Positions 61,686 to 64,000 of a DNA stretch of 64,000 bases are shown here, piece after piece. Source of the DNA: Streptomyces ficellus (GTDB taxonomy: Bacteria; Actinomycetota; Actinomycetes; Streptomycetales; Streptomycetaceae); the NCBI RefSeq assembly GCF_030406405.1, contig NZ_JAUEPL010000017.1, positions 1 through 64,000 on the forward strand, in the 5' to 3' direction. Position 1 is the stretch's first letter. The number at the start of each line of letters is the position of its first letter. The translations under genes were made by a program, and so were the position numbers. The notes under the pieces are model-generated. The model saw only the letters and a list, made by a program, of their open reading frames with translations. It did no database searches and was not told where the DNA came from.

Positions 61686-61756
61686 CCGTTCACTACAGTG
61701 GCCGCAGTGCCGGCAGGTAAGGGAACGGCAAAGCGGACTCGCTCGTTACCCCTGGC

Positions 61757-62959
61757 ATGACAGCTATGACCCCCGGCTCGAACATCCCTCTCACCGCCAC
61801 CCGGGTGGCGGTGGACGTCGCCGCGCCCGTGCGGCTCGACGTATCGGGCCTGCTGCTCACCGCCGACGGCAAGGTGCGCTCCGACGACGACTTCATCTTC
61901 TACAACCAGCCGGCCGGTCCCGGCGTGACCTACCGGTCCGGAGGCGGGAGCGCGCCGGACGCGATCATCGTGGACACGGCCGCCGTCCCGCCCGGCATCG
62001 AGAAGATCGTCGTGACCGCGAGCCCCGACGCCGCGGGACAGACGTTCCAGGGCATCGAACCGACCGCCACCATCCGCGACGCCGGCACCGGCGGCGTACT
62101 GGCCACCTTCACCCCGCCCCGGCTCGGGGACGAGACCGCGCTGGTCGTGGTCGAGATCTATCTGCGGGGCGGCGTGTGGAAGGCGCGCGCGGTGGGCCAG
62201 GGGTACGCCAACGGGCTGGCCGGCATCGCGACCGACTTCGGCGTCTCGGTGGACGAGGAACCGGCTGCCGCCGCGCCGCAGCCCCCGGCAGCCGCCACCC
62301 CCGCCGCCGCGCGGCCGCCCGCCGCCCCGCAGGCCCCGGCCGCGCCCCCGGCCGCTCCGGCCGCGCCGCCCGCCACCAGCGGGAAGATCAACCTGGACAA
62401 GGGCCGCGTCAGCCTCCAGAAGAACCAGACCGTCTCCCTCGTCAAGGGCGGCCGCCCCCTGCTGTCCCAGGTCAAGATGGGCCTCGGCTGGGAGCCGGCG
62501 TTCCGGGGCAAGGACATCGACCTCGACGCCTCCGTCATCGCCTACGGCCCCCAGCGCAACCACCTGGACAGTTGCTACTTCGGCAAGCTGAGCATCCTCA
62601 ACGGCGCCATCAAGCACTCCGGCGACAACCTGACGGGCGAGGGCGCGGGTGACGACGAGGTGATCGTGGTCGACCTGGGCCGGCTGCCCGCCGACGTCAC
62701 CGGCCTGGTCTTCACGGTCAACTCCTTCTCCGGGCAGAAGTTCACCGAGGTCGCCAAGGCGTACTGCCGGCTGATGGACGCCGCGACCGGCGAGGAGCTG
62801 GTCCGCTTCGACCTGACCTCCGCCGAGCCGCAGACCGGCGTCATGATGGCCAAACTCATCAAGCAGTTCTCCGGCGAGTGGGACATGACCGCGATGGGCG
62901 AGTTCGTGAAGTCGCGCACGGTCCGCGGCATGGTCAAGCCGGCCGCCCAGGCGCTGTAA
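61757..62959 (+). CDS. Tandem TerD-domain stress protein
   Basis: A 400-residue protein with two TerD calcium-binding domains (about residues 15-165 and 212-400) joined by a Pro/Ala linker. Domain 1 has LDVSGLLLTADGKVRSDDDFIFYNQP, and domain 2 has DLDASVIAYGP, DSCYFGKLSILNGAIKHSGDNLTGEGAGDDE and FTVNSFSGQKF. TerD proteins belong to tellurite/chemical-stress response networks; function is inferred only from the family. ATG 61757 is used; an ATG three codons later is possible. Confidence 0.93.
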   Translation: MTAMTPGSNIPLTATRVAVDVAAPVRLDVSGLLLTADGKVRSDDDFIFYNQPAGPGVTYRSGGGSAPDAIIVDTAAVPPGIEKIVVTASPDAAGQTFQGIEPTATIRDAGTGGVLATFTPPRLGDETALVVVEIYLRGGVWKARAVGQGYANGLAGIATDFGVSVDEEPAAAAPQPPAAATPAAARPPAAPQAPAAPPAAPAAPPATSGKINLDKGRVSLQKNQTVSLVKGGRPLLSQVKMGLGWEPAFRGKDIDLDASVIAYGPQRNHLDSCYFGKLSILNGAIKHSGDNLTGEGAGDDEVIVVDLGRLPADVTGLVFTVNSFSGQKFTEVAKAYCRLMDAATGEELVRFDLTSAEPQTGVMMAKLIKQFSGEWDMTAMGEFVKSRTVRGMVKPAAQAL

Positions 62960-63118
62960 CGCCCCGGGCGGCCGTGACGGCGTCACGCCGCGTGGACGTC
63001 CTCGACGCACCGGCCCTCGGCCACGAGGCGGTCCAGCCAGTCCTGGGCCGCCTCGTCGTTGTGCCGAACGGCGGCTTGTACGCGTGGACGGAGCGGGCCG
63101 CCCGCGCCTGGCCGCCCG

Positions 63119-64000
63119 TCAGTCGGCCGTCCGCGAGCGGGCCTTGAACGCGGCCTTGCGGGCTTCCTTGGCCACCCGCTTGTCGCGATGCAGGCGGCCC
63201 ATCGCCTCCAGGACCTCCGGCGTCGCCGGGTGGTCCACGCGCCACGCCGCGTCGAAGAAGCCGCTGTGCTGGCCCGTCAGCCCCTCCACCAGGTCCTGGA
63301 GCTCGTCCAGGCCCCCGCCCCCGGCCGCGTCCAGCTGCGCGGCGATCGTGTCGATGGCCAGCCAGAAGATCATCGGCTCCGGCGGCGCCGGTACGTCCGC
63401 GGCGCCGCGCTCCGCGAGCCAGACCCGCGCCAGCCCGCCCAGCTCCGGGTCGTCCAGCACGTCCCGTACCGCCGGTTCCGCCTCCGCGCCGACCAGGGAC
63501 AGCGCCTGCTGGCAGTGGAGCCGCCGCAGCGGCGAGCCCGCGTCCGTGCCCTTCGCCGCCGCGAGCAGTTCGCGCGCCGCCGGCAGCGGTTCACGGCGGG
63601 CCAGCCACGCCAGCGTCTCCGCGCGCGCCGACGCCTCCGGGAAGCGGGCGACCCCGTCGAGCAGCACGTCCGCGCCCTTGTCGGCCAGGTCGCCGACCGC
63701 CGGCGCGTCCATGCCGGCCTCCAGCATCCGCGCCCGGACGCCGTACAGACCCAGCGGGGTCAGCCTGACCATCCCGTACCGCGTGACGTCCTCGTCGTCG
63801 CCCACGGAGGCGCCGCCCACAGAGGCGCCGCCCGCCGAGTCGTCGCCCGCCGACGCCGGGGACTCGTCGCCCTCCTCCACCATCAGCGCCTCGTCCACCG
63901 GCTGGTACTCGACCAGCCCGGTCGGCTCCAGCACCCGGAACTGGTCGTCCAGCCGCATCATCGCCTCCGACACCCGCTCCAGGATGTCGTCGGTCGGTTC
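63119..64000 (-). CDS. Unrecognised protein, 5' end outside window
   Basis: The frame stays open to the right edge, so the true start is beyond the window; the first complete start-like codon is GTG at 63973. The visible part is acidic near its N-terminal side (SPASAGDDSAGGASVGGASVGDDEDV), then helical: VRLTPLGLYGVRARMLEAG and repeated alpha pairs like a HEAT-type array (AETLAWLARREPLPAARELLAAA, LRRLHCQQALSLVG). The C-terminus is basic. I do not recognise the family. Confidence 0.7.
   Translation of the reverse strand, partial: EPTDDILERVSEAMMRLDDQFRVLEPTGLVEYQPVDEALMVEEGDESPASAGDDSAGGASVGGASVGDDEDVTRYGMVRLTPLGLYGVRARMLEAGMDAPAVGDLADKGADVLLDGVARFPEASARAETLAWLARREPLPAARELLAAAKGTDAGSPLRRLHCQQALSLVGAEAEPAVRDVLDDPELGGLARVWLAERGAADVPAPPEPMIFWLAIDTIAAQLDAAGGGGLDELQDLVEGLTGQHSGFFDAAWRVDHPATPEVLEAMGRLHRDKRVAKEARKAAFKARSRTAD

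Overview
The window is chromosomal DNA from a Streptomyces-type actinomycete. The evidence is very high GC, many GTG starts, dense 1-4 base gene overlaps, and a marker block (cobalamin genes, LAETG-anchored SCO1860-type protein, ectABCD, class B penicillin-binding protein) that matches my memory of the conserved S. coelicolor SCO1847-SCO1875 region. This genus call is inference from content and gene order; nothing was searched.

Left part (1-12.5 kb): an alpha/beta hydrolase and a class II aldolase on the minus strand; a PhoP-box-preceded phosphate transporter pit with a small membrane partner and a strong terminator; then a cobalamin riboswitch followed by cobD-cobQ-chelatase-cobO-cobB-cbiG(C-terminal part), with cobC behind. 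A mini-CRISPR-like pair of repeats lies in the gap between cobQ and the chelatase gene, where I would have expected cobN.

12.5-16.4 kb: a probable biological-conflict module of an EACC1-like protein and a membrane-anchored caspase with an EF-hand-like loop. An 11-copy 16-bp minisatellite ends at the caspase stop codon. Behind it is an LAETG-anchored surface protein with a large hairpin terminator.

16.4-33.4 kb: an iron-box-controlled pair (cytosolic penicillin-acylase homologue plus IucB-type acyltransferase), an amidohydrolase, a PLP enzyme, a LysR regulator, the complete ectoine/hydroxyectoine operon ectABCD, a MarR/Old Yellow Enzyme divergent pair, assorted enzymes, and an IclR regulator facing a 2,5-dioxovalerate-type aldehyde dehydrogenase.

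33.4-38.5 kb: ordinary core-like genes (PBP2, small membrane protein, NCS2 purine permease, LacI regulator).

38.5-43.7 kb: a cellulose-degradation island (GH12-CBM2, AA10 LPMO-CBM2, GH6, a collapsed CBM3 gene and an unrecognised secreted protein). Four CebR-type 14-bp palindromes lie in its promoters. The only two TTA codons I found in the window lie in two of its secreted proteins, suggesting bldA control.

44-61.7 kb: a pectin/galacturonate utilisation locus. About twelve tightly packed minus-strand genes encode two pectate lyases (one fused to a pectin methylesterase), rhamnogalacturonan acetylesterase, GH43, a CUT1 sugar ABC transporter without its own ATPase, PmoA-like and Gfo/Idh/MocA proteins, an IlvD/Edd dehydratase, a DapA-family enzyme and a GntR regulator. 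A neighbouring divergent pair supplies 5-dehydro-4-deoxyglucarate dehydratase and uronate dehydrogenase. With the aldehyde dehydrogenase at 31 kb, the window covers most steps of an oxidative route from galacturonate to 2-oxoglutarate. The right edge has a tandem TerD protein and an incomplete unrecognised gene. I saw no rRNA, tRNA, insertion sequence or prophage.
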